From Hippophae tibetana (taxonomy: Eukaryota > Streptophyta > Magnoliopsida > Rosales > Elaeagnaceae): a stretch of 64,000 bases of DNA. Below are positions 12,956 through 23,666 of this stretch, one piece after another (the stretch's first letter is position 1; every line of letters begins with the position of its first letter). Position numbers and translations under genes: made by a program. The notes below the pieces were generated by a model. The model was given only the letters and a program-made list of their open reading frames with translations, ran no database searches and was not told where the DNA came from. The DNA lies in the NCBI GenBank assembly GCA_037013495.1, contig CM072809.1, positions 14,171,001 through 14,235,000 of the forward strand, written 5' to 3'.

Positions 12956-13765
12956 GATGAATTGGGACCACTAAAGGTAATTGTGCCCATTTAATTTGTG
13001 ACTAGTGATGGGTAGAAGATTGTTTTCTGTGGAACTAGTAATTACAGGTTTTCCTGTGGCCATTGGTGTTATTTTAAGTGAGGTTTATATGTGGGTTGAT
13101 TTGGGCCTACCAATGTGGGTTGATATGGGCTGAAATTTTTTATTAGATTAGTTAGGCTGAAATTTGTTACTGGGTTGGGTTGGGCTGAATGGGCCAGGTT
13201 AGGTTAAATCACAAATATAAAAACAAAATGTAATGCGTATTGGAAACAGAATGCAAATATAGGAACCAATTTTGGAACTAGGATTTGTGCGACTTATTGA
13301 CTGAACCAGATGACGATGACGATGAACCAGATGATCGACGACGATGGACAGATGGTTGATGATGACCATAGACAGATGGTCAGCGACGACAATGGATAAA
13401 TGGTCTGATGGTGCCTGAGTTTTGCGTGATTGAATGACTGATGTCTCACGATTTTGGGTGGTCGATGAGATGTGGGTAATGGCTTGCGAAGATGGCCTGA
13501 GTTTCATGATTTTGGGTGGTCGGTGACTCGCGATGATAACTGGTCTGAGCAGAGATGGAATTCGCGATGACTCGGTTGAGAACTAAAAAACCTGAGCAAA
13601 AGCTCCTTTGTTGATGTTGCAAAATCCTAGTTTCTAGGAATGCTTGCACTACTCTTGGATACAGATTTGAGCTCAACTTAGAGAGTGAATTTCAGAGAAA
13701 AAAAAAACTTCCTCACATAGAATTAGTGAGAAAAAAAATTGGATTTCAGAAATGCTCTGATACCA
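12956..13765 (-). other. 5' leader and primer-binding site of copia element 1
   Basis: The stretch between gag and the 5' LTR holds GATGGACAGATGG-like short repeats (about 13310-13410) and a twice-used ATTTTGGGTGGTCG block near 13451 and 13511. The primer-binding site is 13754-13765, reading TGGTATCAGAGC on the minus strand and directly abutting the LTR. This is the usual initiator-tRNA-Met priming site. Confidence 0.75.
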
Positions 13766-14004
13766 TAAAGATTATATTACGAGAGATGATGGAGATAAAT
13801 TGAATTATATTCTTACTCTTTATTCTCTGTTAATTCTGATGATATTATAACACTATAATACAACACTATAAATAGGAATAAGAAATTAGACAAATGTCCA
13901 CTAATCTTTGAATATAACAGTTGGTATTAACAATTAAATTACAACTTGATTTACACTAGTTTTACAGCCTGTACAACACTAATAATATTCTCTAAAAGTC
14001 TAAA
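13766..14004 (-). repeat. 5' LTR of copia element 1
   Basis: This 239-bp repeat matches 8537-8752 apart from scattered substitutions and two small insertions, including a short duplication around 13850-13866. The target duplication ATGTG follows at 14005-14009. The sequence divergence says the insertion is not recent. Confidence 0.9.
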
Positions 14005-14672
14005 ATGTGTTATTATTTATGTGTATAATTTTTTGTATTAATAAATTAAAGAGATTTGTTTGATTGTTCACTGTATTTGCATTTGTATTTATGAGATTTT
14101 TAAATAATTTATAATTATTATGATGAGATTATGTATCTCATTTATTTTATATGTATGTATATATAGAGATTTAGAATGCTCATTGTACAAATCTCTTACA
14201 TATCTTTTCTTTATCATCATATATCTGAGTGGTTATAATGAAATTAAATTCAAATTCAAATTACTTTATTATAATAAAAAGAGAATATATTAATAATGAC
14301 AATTATTAATTTATGAAATTGTGCATTGTTAGTATTAACAAAGGAGAGAGACAAAATTGTATTGTTTTATGTGATTAACATTTGACAAGTTTCAAATAAT
14401 TAATTAATATTTAATTTTTTAATTATTTATATTATTTGAATTTTATTAGATAAATTTTGATTTTTTTTGGTATTATGTAATCGAATACAAGTTCTAAGTA
14501 TAATAGAAAATAAATAAAATGTGAAAAAAATACAAAATTTTAAGTTGGTTAAATATGTGAATTAACTTGAAACTTAAAGTCGGTTAATTCATTGAATCGA
14601 CTTTAAATTTTAAATCTATCAATTTAAAGTTAATTCAACTAATCGATTTTAATATTTAATTTTTAATTAGTG

Positions 14673-17600
14673 AACTACACATCCCTACTAAATAATCGTA
14701 TGCCTTAATTGATACAAGACCAACAGATTAACCCGGCTTGTTATTATTCTTGAGAATCTTATAAAAAAACTCCTCATTGTCTTCTTTTGAACCCCATATT
14801 CATATTGTTGAGCCTTCAGCGAATTCATTTGTCAAATCTAATGTTTGTTTACTAAATTTTTTTACTTATATAACTATACATTCCCATTTTAAATGAACTG
14901 TTTTGATTCATAACTGGGGCATGTAAGTGTTTTCTTTATTATTGATGACTATTTTGTAAGATGAGGTATGATTAATTATCACAATATTTGTTGTTCCTCG
15001 TGCCATAGCCATAGATATTGAAGCTATTCTTGAAATTTCGTTTACTTCTTCACCACTTGCCAAGAGTCAAGTTTTTTGTAGACGGGGTAAACAGTGGGAG
15101 TCAATAATAAATAAATTACGATAATTATAATTATTTAATTATTATTAAAAATAAGTTGAAATTTTAAAAGTTTAGAGTAAATATTTTGTTAAAATTTTAT
15201 ATATTTATTAATTACATGATTGATTTTCAAATTCTATTTTAAATTAGAGATTAAGATTTAATTGAATTTTAAATTAGAGATTAGGATTTAATTTTCAATC
15301 AAAAAATTCTGTAAATAAGATCTATGATTGTACATTTATATTCAAACCAGACTATGAATTAAAATGTCATTTTTTTTATATTTATCTCTTTTCTCCTAAT
15401 TTCTCAATTCTCAAATCCCTAACCCCATTTTTGTCATCTTTTCATCCTTTTCAATTCTATTTATTTTCCGTTTCTGCATAAGCTGTTTTAGTTACCTAAT
15501 ATATATTTTTAATTGAGAGCATCATGATGAAGAAAGTGGATGCAGATAAGTATCGTTACCCTTTAAAAATAAACATTTTTGTATGTATTAATTTTTTATT
15601 ATATAACAACTGATGTTGTAAGTAAGTTATTAGCTTGAATAAGTGGATCCACCATTGTTAAACCTATAATTAAACGCAACATTAGTTGTTATTAACATAC
15701 AAATTGATGTATAAAGATTTTTATGTTGAAAAATATAATTTGAGTAGTGTTATTACAGCATCTTATATTGTTCTTTCCAAGAAATATTTAATATTAATTT
15801 TAAAAATTATCAAAAGTATTCTTAATAAATTTTAATTGGCATAGACTAAATATGTTAAAGATAAAAATGTATTTTTGATAATTTTTAAATTTAACAATAA
15901 ATATGTTTTAAAAATAATAAAATACAGTGTGACAATAACCTTATCTTATAATTTCATTCTTAATTATTTTGTGATATCAGTTTTGGCTTAGTAGATATAT
16001 AATTAATAAAGTTTAGAAATAATTAACTTTATAAATTGATTTTATATATGTACTAAAATGGAAAAGAAAAAAAGATAATCCTACTTTCAGAATAATATTT
16101 GCTAAAAGTAGGGTAAAATCTACATTTAAAAAATATTATAATATTAAATTATTAAGCAAAATCTTAAATTATTCTATATATTATCAGTGTTTTATTTTAA
16201 AAATAACAATGCTAAAAAAAATGTGTTCTTATGTATAAAAACAATATATATAATTAGATGGTAAATGAACCCTCTACTAATCAGACAGGTGTAATTGGCG
16301 AATTTACCTATAAGGTAATATGCAATTCAAAAAACATATTAGTTTTAAGTGAATAATATAATTATTTTTATAGATATAATTTTATTTTTAATTTATTATA
16401 CAATACATATATATTTTTTATAACTATAAAAATATATATTTAATACATATTTAAAAATATAATACACATATTTTTAATAACATAAAAAAATATTTTCTTA
16501 AAGAATTAAAAATGAAATCTTAATGTAAAAACTTATTTTTTTGAAGGATAAAATTTCTAACTTGCAAAAACATTTTTTAAAGACCTAGCAATTTATTTTA
16601 AGGAAAAATATATTTATTTTACTCTCTTACATATTCAATTAGTATTTAAGTTAGATTTTAAATTTTAAAAAGTTTATAGTTTTTAAAGATTTCAACATAT
16701 ACTTTATTAAATTTAAAAAAAAAAATCTATTAGAATTTAGATAAATTTTGATAGATTCCAAATTCTAAAAAGTCTACAAATTTTAATAGACTTTGACTTC
16801 AACATATACTTAGTTAAATTTTTAAAAATTCTATATAAATTTAATAAAATCTATATTCTTTATTGATTGTAAAAATATTCAGAGTTTTTATAAAAATAAT
16901 AACGAATTTGCATTAATTGAAAAGAGATATGTGCACAATTTAACTTATAATAAAAATTATTATTTTTATATCATTGATCTTTAATAATTATTAAAAGAAA
17001 ATTATATAAAATAATTATATTAACAGAATTAATAAGAAAGAAATATAAAAAAGAAAGAAATTGAGAAGAGTCTAAGAGTAAGGGAAAAGGAGAAAAAGAG
17101 AAAAAATAATAAAAGGAAAATGAAAAAAAGTAATAAAAATCTGATGGATAATATGTTATTGGTGATAGATATTTTTTATACATAAAAATGTTTAAAATAT
17201 TTAAAAGTTATTAACATTTTATTGAATATTCTTAGATTTGTATATATCTGAAAGTTTGAAGCATTGGAACTGACTATCCAAAAAAATATCTGAAACAATG
17301 AAAAAATGTTAGTAACAAAAAATATAGTGAATTATTAAAAATTTATGATTAAGTAGATTTTTTAAAATTTATTGAAATTTTGAATATCTTAATATTTTTA
17401 TAAAATTTTAAAAATAATAATTAAATATCACTAAATTTGTATAGTTTTTTAGACACTTTTAAAATATCTTAAAAAGTTTTAATTAAATATAATTAAATTT
17501 TATAAATTCTTAAAAAAATTAAATAATTATGTATAAATTTTTAATTTTTTTTAAATTCATTAAATTCTTAAAAAACTTTATTATAATACACCCTCGTAAA

Positions 17601-18564
17601 ATTAAGAAAACAAATTCAAAAGTTCGAGTAGCCATCCCGTCAAACACACAAGGTTTGACAAAAATAAATAAATATAAAGATATAAAAGAAGAATAGTAAT
17701 TCTATGTATACAATAATTTAAATGTTAAACTCTTTATTAATAAATATTTTTGTTTTATATTTAATTTTACATTTAATTAGTAATCAAATAAGTTATAATT
17801 TATATGTATATCAATACTACTAAAAAAGTATTACGATGTATATCATAGCGTTTTCGAGTGCATGAGTAATACGAGTAATTAAAAAAAATTATTAAAATAA
17901 TAAAATAAAATGTTAAAAGAAAAAATGATAGGATCATAATTATATAAGATCAAAAGATTTATTACTTAAAAAAATAAAACATAGTGATATTGATATAATA
18001 TATATTATTATTAATATAAAAATAATTTATTAATCATAAATTTATTTAATAGTAATGATAATAAAATATAATTAATATTAAAATAAAATATATATTTTAT
18101 TGTGGTAATAATAATAATAATTATTATTTTAATAATATTACTAAAAAAACTAATAAAATGCAGTTTGGTGAGAAAAGCTTCCACGGTCAAAATTCATACT
18201 AACTTCGGAGAAAGCTCCTCTTAAGACAAAGAAGTTCTTGTGCAATACGTAACAAGTTGTCTATTCGTTTTTAAACGTTAACATCTTATATTTTTTCATT
18301 ACCCATATCCTACGTCATAATTTGTTTAATTATAAAAATAATTCAATTTTCTAAATGATATTTACAATTAATAAAATTTAAATAATATAAATATAAAAAT
18401 AATTAAAAAAATTTATGTTTACAACATCCATAAATAAAATAATTTATTTATGTGTTCTGGTATTTAAGTATTTAATAATACTCTTAAATATTATTCAACA
18501 CATCACTTTCTCTTCTTTTTTTTATTTTTTTTTCTCCCTCAAAAATCTCTTTTAGCTATATCTT
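14673..18564. other. AT-rich upstream region of the WRKY gene
   Basis: I see no gene. Small tandem duplications lie at 15237-15296 (two 30-bp units) and about 16640-16830 (two diverged units about 117 bp apart that share CAACATATACTT). Many A/T runs prevent a confident TATA-box call. Confidence 0.5.
18185..18190. promoter_or_regulatory. W-box upstream of the WRKY gene
   Basis: GGTCAA on + is TTGACC on -, the core site bound by WRKY proteins, 375 bp before the start codon. WRKY33-type promoters are known to be controlled by WRKY factors, including by themselves, so this site is a plausible feedback element. A second match, TTGACT, lies at 16793-16798. Single sites of this length occur often by chance. 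Confidence 0.35.
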
Positions 18565-21502
18565 ATGTCCGTTTCTTCTGGGAGCCAAGACGACTCTGCA
18601 AATTCACACTCTGCAGGTTTCACCATCTCTACCCACCAATTCATGACCACCTCCTTCTCCGACCTTCTGGCCTCTGGCATCAATGAAAACACATCTCATA
18701 CCATCTCTGCTAATACTATTAGCCGCCGTGGACTATCAGATCGAATAGCTGAGAGAACTGGAGCTGGAGTGCCCAGATTCAAGTCTCTTCCACCTCCTTC
18801 TTTACCCATTTCTCCAGCCTCCGAATCGCCTTCTTTTTACTTTGCTATTCCTCCTGGGTTAAGCCCAGCTGAGCTTCTTGACTCCCCTGTTCTTCTAAAT
18901 TCTTCTAATGTAAGTATTTCCGGTTCTGTTGGTTTCTACGGTTAATTTTGTTAGTTATTTTGAAAATTGAGGAAATAGATGATGATGATGATGATGATGT
19001 TATTAAATGGTTTATCTTGAAATTTTTATTTCTCGGTAAAGATATGATTTTTATTGGTATTGTTGATGAAACAAGCTTGGTCCTTAAGCTATAAACATAT
19101 CTGATTCGACTTTTACTTGTCTCTGCTATTTATGTTGCTTGATTGCTGGGCTGTCTGTTTCTGTTTTATGTTTTGTCTGTTTTTAGTCTTATCAAGTTTG
19201 TACATATTTGTTTCCATGATTGAAACTAATGGATTTTCTATTTTCTCTTTTTATGTTTAGATTCTGCCTTCTCCAACTACTGGGACTTTTGCTGCGCACC
19301 TTTCAAATTGGAAAAACAATTATGGAAACAACAATCAGCAGAGTGTCAAACAAGAAGACAATAACTACTCAAGTTTCACTTTCCAAACCCAAACGAGACC
19401 TCCAACAATAACATCTTTATCTTCTTCATTGCTTCAGTCTTCAAACTCTATTATCCAAACAGTATGTAGAAGTTTTTTTATGTGATTTCAAATACTCTGT
19501 TTGCTCTGCTCTGGTTTGTACTAACATTCTTGAACTTTTTTGGGTACTTTTATTTGGGTTACAGCAACATACGTGGGCTAATGATTTTCAAGAACAAAAC
19601 AAGCCAGATGGGTTTTTCTCAGAGAAAAATATGGTAAAACCCAAAATTGAGTCTCAGATTGCTGCAATCCAACATAATCTTCAGACAAACGGTGGTTCCC
19701 AATCAAACAGTTACTCTCAGCCAACTCAAATTTTAAGCAAGAGATCTGATGATGGTCATAATTGGAGGAAATATGGCCAGAAACAAGTGAAAGGAAGTGA
19801 GAACCCAAGAAGTTATTACAAATGTACATACCCGAATTGCCCAACTAAGAAAAAGGTTGAGAGGTCTTTCGATGGGCAAATTACCGAGATAGTTTATAAG
19901 GGTACTCATAACCATCCTAAGCCTCAACCTGCTCGAAAATCATCAGCTTCTCATGCGATTCAACTTTCTTATAACTCCAACATTGAAACCCCAGATCAAT
20001 CCTTTGCCACGCAGGGTAGTTTACAAATGGATTCTGTTGCCACACCAGAAAATTCTTCAATTTCAATTGGGGATGACGATTTTGATAAGAGCTCTCAGAA
20101 AAGCAAGTCTGTTGGGGATGAATTTGATGAAGATGAACCTGACACGAAAAGATGGTAACTCTTAATGATTAATGTTATACAACTAGTTTTCATGTGATAA
20201 TTCAATTGGGGCATCTTTATTGTGTATTGATATTTATGGGTTCTGTCTACTTACTCTGCTTTCTTTGATTTTCTAGGAAAAAAGGTGAAAATGAAAGCAT
20301 ATCAACAACTGGAAACAACAAAACAGTGAGAGAACCAAGAGTTGTAGTTCAAACAACCAGTGACATTGATATTCTTGATGATGGCTACAGATGGAGAAAA
20401 TATGGGCAGAAAGTGGTCAAAGGCAATCCAAATCCTAGGTAAAACCTTCGTCTTGAATTTGATACTTCCTCAAAATTATGGAAGACAAATTCTCTAAAGA
20501 TTCTACTTTTACTATTTTACTACATGTTCTTCTGCCTAGTGTCGGATTCACATTACCCTATTCTCACTAGTCTTTAGTAATTAGATGACATTTAATTAAG
20601 AAGCCAACCATTGGTTTTGGTTTATAGCTTATAATAAAGCTTAAAAATCGGATGCTGATTTCATGCTTATCTTTTAGATAAACAGTTTTGTTTCTTTATA
20701 CAAAAAGATCTCTCTGCTTCTAAGTCCTCTTGATTACCTCAAAAACATTTTTCTTCATGCAATTTTGTGAGGCTTTCCGCTTGATTTGCACACTAATTCA
20801 AATTTGACTATAGTTTTGATACCACTTGTTGCGCTTAGGGTTCCATAGTACTTAATCCCAACTATATTTGAATTTGCTCATTATCGAGTGTAGGTTTTTT
20901 CTGACACCAAACAAGAACTTGCAAGGCTTTTCTATGGACTAAATAGAGGAGAGTATAATTTGGACAAACCACAAAGAATCTATGAGATACTATCCTAATT
21001 AAATTTTAAGATAATCTTGTTAACGATCATTTCTATATTTATTCGATGTAGGAGCTACTATAAGTGCACATATCCAGAATGTCCAGTGAGAAAACATGTT
21101 GAAAGAGCTTCTCATGATCTGAGAGCTGTGATCACAACCTATGAAGGTAAGCACAACCATGATGTTCCGACAGCCCGAGGAAGTGGCAACCATTCAATCA
21201 ATAATAGGTCTTTGCCCAATAACAGCACCACATCAACAACCTCAATAAAGCCTTCTGCTTTGACACAATACCAAACTAGCCGTCCTTCTGTTACTAATGT
21301 GAGCTCTCTTAACCATCTAAGACTACCCACATCATTAGAATGCCAAAACACACCCTTCTCTGAAGATATGTTGCAGAGTCCTGGGAGTTTTGGTTTTGTG
21401 GGATTTGGAAACTATCCATCACAACTCTCAGACAGTATGTTTCCTAAACCTAAAGAGGAACCAAAGGATGACAACGCATTTTTCGAATCGTTTCTATGTT
21501 GA
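18565..21502 (+). CDS. WRKY33: Group I WRKY transcription factor, WRKY33-type
   Basis: This is a nuclear DNA-binding activator of defence and stress genes that recognises W-boxes (TTGAC). Five exons with GT-AG borders fit the sequence: 18565-18909, 19261-19461, 19565-20154, 20277-20438 and 21052-21502, giving 582 aa. The N-terminal part has the D-type motif [13 protein letters not shown] (about 72-84) with Ser-Pro sites at 83, 88, 100, 107 and 119. In family members these are MAP-kinase targets. The first WRKY domain has WRKYGQK at 249 and zinc ligands C269, C274, H297 and H299. The second has WRKYGQK at 418 and a C-X4-C plus HNH set encoded by exon 5. The intron after the PR of the second domain sits where WRKY genes usually have one. 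An acidic run (DEFDEDEPD) and the basic KRWKK lie between the domains. The sequence [15 protein letters not shown] before the second domain is typical of the WRKY33 branch. The gene has no visible defect. The symbol is assigned by resemblance and could be a close WRKY paralogue. Confidence 0.92.
18910..19260 (+). other. Intron 1 of the WRKY gene, with a GAT microsatellite
   Basis: The donor GTAAGT follows codon 115, and the acceptor TTTATGTTTAG ends at 19260. A run of about seven GAT/ATG triplets lies near 18979-19000. Confidence 0.8.
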
Positions 21503-21776
21503 AGAAATAACGCATGTGGTTTTTGAAGGTCTAGGACACAACAAAATAAGAAATAATAATAGTAAGCAACTCATCAGGTTCATTTTATTCATTGCATTTT
21601 GTTTGCGTAGTGTAGTATATTTTTTCTTTTTCTTTTTACTGGAATTGCTTTTTTGTATATTCATATATGGACATCTATATGATAAAGAAGGAGTTTCCAC
21701 AGCTTATTTTTTGATTGTTTTGGGGCCTCTAGTGGTTAGAGGAGAAGTCTTGAATGTATTTTTTGTATCACACGGT

Positions 21777-21782
21777 AATAAA
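21777..21782 (+). terminator. Candidate poly(A) signal of the WRKY gene
   Basis: AATAAA lies 275 bp past the stop codon, within the expected range for a plant 3' UTR. Plant polyadenylation signals are loose, so this is only a candidate. Confidence 0.4.
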
Positions 21783-21999
21783 TTGTTTCATTTTTTCTAG
21801 TAAAAGAATGATAAGTTCAATGTATAGTTTCCATGAGCAATCAAAATAAGTCCAATTATACATTTTTTCTCCCTATCACTATTTCTAATGTACAATGGAC
21901 CCAATCTTGCAATTTTAATACTATTCCAATTATACCGTTGCCTAAACATACCCTCATTGCCAATCCCACTTTGCCTATGCCCAGCCCATCCTCTCTCTC

Positions 22000-22660
22000 G
22001 AGATTGGATCGAGATAATTCGGTAATATCTTTCAAGCTCGATCTTTGATTGACAATGTCTGCATAGACGTTGCTATCAAAATCATTGACAAGAAAAAATA
22101 TCATAGACGTCGATATGGAGCCTCGGATAATCAGAGAAATCTCCACTGTGAAAAGACTCCAACACCACCCTAATGTCATCAAAATCCATGAAGTTATGGC
22201 CACCAAAACCAAGATTTACATCATTATTGAACTCGCCACCAGTGGGGAGCTTTTATCCAGGATTTCTGGTCGTCGAAGATTAAAAGAACTCGCATCAAGA
22301 AAGTATTTTCAACATTTGGTTTTGACTTTGAATTTCTGTCATCAAAATGAAATTACTCACTGAGACAGCAAGTCTCGAAATCTTCTTTTGGATGATAAAG
22401 GGAATCTCAAGGTCTCTAATTTCGATCTCTCAGCTTTATAGGAACACTTGGATAATGGTTTGCTTGACATTGCTTGTGGTACTCCCGTATACATAGCACT
22501 GAAAGCCATTTCTCAGTATGGATATGATAGCTCTAAAGCAGACGCGTGGTCCTACAACGTTATTCTTTACGTTCTTCGTTCTTCTTACTGGTCAAGTCTC
22601 ATTTGACGATAAAAATCTTGCCGATATGTATAAGAATTTGTCGTCAGGACTATGTCACTT
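22000..22660 (+). pseudogene. CBL-interacting protein kinase (CIPK/SnRK3) fragment
   Basis: Translated pieces follow the catalytic domain of an intronless CIPK, a Ser/Thr kinase that works with calcineurin B-like calcium sensors. In order they are FGNIFQARS (glycine loop), DVAIKIIDKKK (the ATP-binding lysine), MEPRIIREISTVKRLQHHPN, IELATSGELL, FCHQNEITH, RNLLLDDKGNLKVSNFDLSAL, CGTPVYIAL and FDDKNLADMYKNL. Lesions are a stop near 22015, a frame change near 22095, a TGA at 22361-22363 exactly where the Arg of the HRD motif should be, a TAG at 22439-22441, and a frame change near 22585. The DFG glycine is also lost (NFDLS). The NAF and C-terminal regulatory regions are absent. It cannot be a working kinase. 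Confidence 0.88.
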
Positions 22661-23554
22661 ATCCAATTGAGTTATCAAGATTTGGATATATGTCCAATTA
22701 AGCTAGGATTAATGGGACATTAGTTTATCAAAATAAGTTTAATTGGATAATTATTTAATTTAGTTAGATATTTTTTTAATTTGGTTCCAATAAATAAGAT
22801 TACCCACCAACCAAATTTCTACTAATTATATGAATTTTTTATTTAGTTAGACATGTGACAATTTAGTTACAACGAAAAAGTTATTGTATGATAAAAATTT
22901 GACCATATAAATAATTATTTAGTTTAATTGGATATGTATTCGATGGATCAAATTTTAATTAGTTGAACAATTGTCTAGTTAAACAATCTTTTAATTTTGA
23001 CCGATCAAATTTAATAAATATCTAATTAAAATTAAATTATAATTAGTAAATGAAAAATAATAACATTTTTATCACTTTTTATAAAAAATGAAATTAGAGG
23101 AAATCATGTTTAATTTTTAAGTAATATGGCATAATTCTAACATATAACTATTTTTTTCCCTTAAGATTTTGCAACTTAAATAGAAACTAGCTTCTAGTAG
23201 ATTAGAGCAAGCTTAGCTATTTTCTCTCTTCTGAGAGAAGATTAAAGCAAACTGGTATGTTGGAAATTGGGAGCTATTTTTTATATCATCAATAATAGGT
23301 TTTTTTTTCCTTCCTATTTGCATATTATGTTTATTTATACATGTGTTGTCTAGTTTTAATTTTTTTTTTAATGTTAAAAAAATTAAATTAATTTTCGATA
23401 ATTTATTTTTTTATTTATAATAATAATAATTTTACAAGTACAAAAAAAATTATTATTTAATTTTAATAAAATATAATTCATTTATATTCGTATTCCGAAT
23501 TATCATCCTAGTTGTTAGTTGATTTATGGTATTGGCAATGCTTTGAGGTTTGAA
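22661..23554. other. AT-rich spacer after the kinase fragment
   Basis: I see no coding signal. Repeated AATTAGTTGGACA-type words near 22740-23000 look like degenerate simple repeats. Confidence 0.45.
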
Positions 23555-23666
23555 TGGTCAAAGATGTAATGCGTACGTATTAGTTGCTGCCCAAATTGGT
23601 CAAAGAGGTAGTGCGTACGTATTATTTGCTGCCCAAATTGGTCAAAGTCAACTTTATATTTTGACC
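23555..23666. repeat. 42-bp tandem repeat carrying a cluster of W-boxes
   Basis: Two 42-bp units (23555-23596 and 23597-23638) differ at three positions and are followed by the start of a third. Each contains TGGTCAAAG and the palindrome-like GCGTACGTATTA. With the flanking copy this gives five matches to the WRKY core TTGAC[CT] in either orientation, at 23556, 23598, 23640, 23646 and 23661. Whether it regulates anything is unknown. Confidence 0.75.

Larger units (their letters stand above)
7907..14672. mobile_element. CACTA-like DNA transposon, non-autonomous, split by a copia element
   Basis: The left end reads CACTACTAAAAAAT at 7907, a typical CACTA terminus. The right end reads AATTTTTAATTAGTG ending at 14672, an imperfect inverted match. 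Inside the ends, a perfect 17-bp inverted repeat, AAATTTAAAGTCGATTC, lies at 7975-7991 and its complement at 14594-14610, 68 and 62 bp from the tips, as expected for subterminal repeats. Removing the nested copia and one copy of its target duplication leaves about 1.3 kb with no transposase, so this would be a non-autonomous element. The expected 3-bp target duplication is not visible (ATC versus AAC). Confidence 0.6.

Noticed and set aside
13199..13676. Minus-strand frames of 76 and 102 codons
   Set aside because: They lie in the untranslated leader of copia element 1 and reflect short GATGG-type repeats.
17638..17659. Two TTGAC/GTCAA words upstream of the WRKY gene
   Set aside because: The sixth base (A, or G on the other strand) does not fit the W-box TTGAC[CT], so I did not call them.
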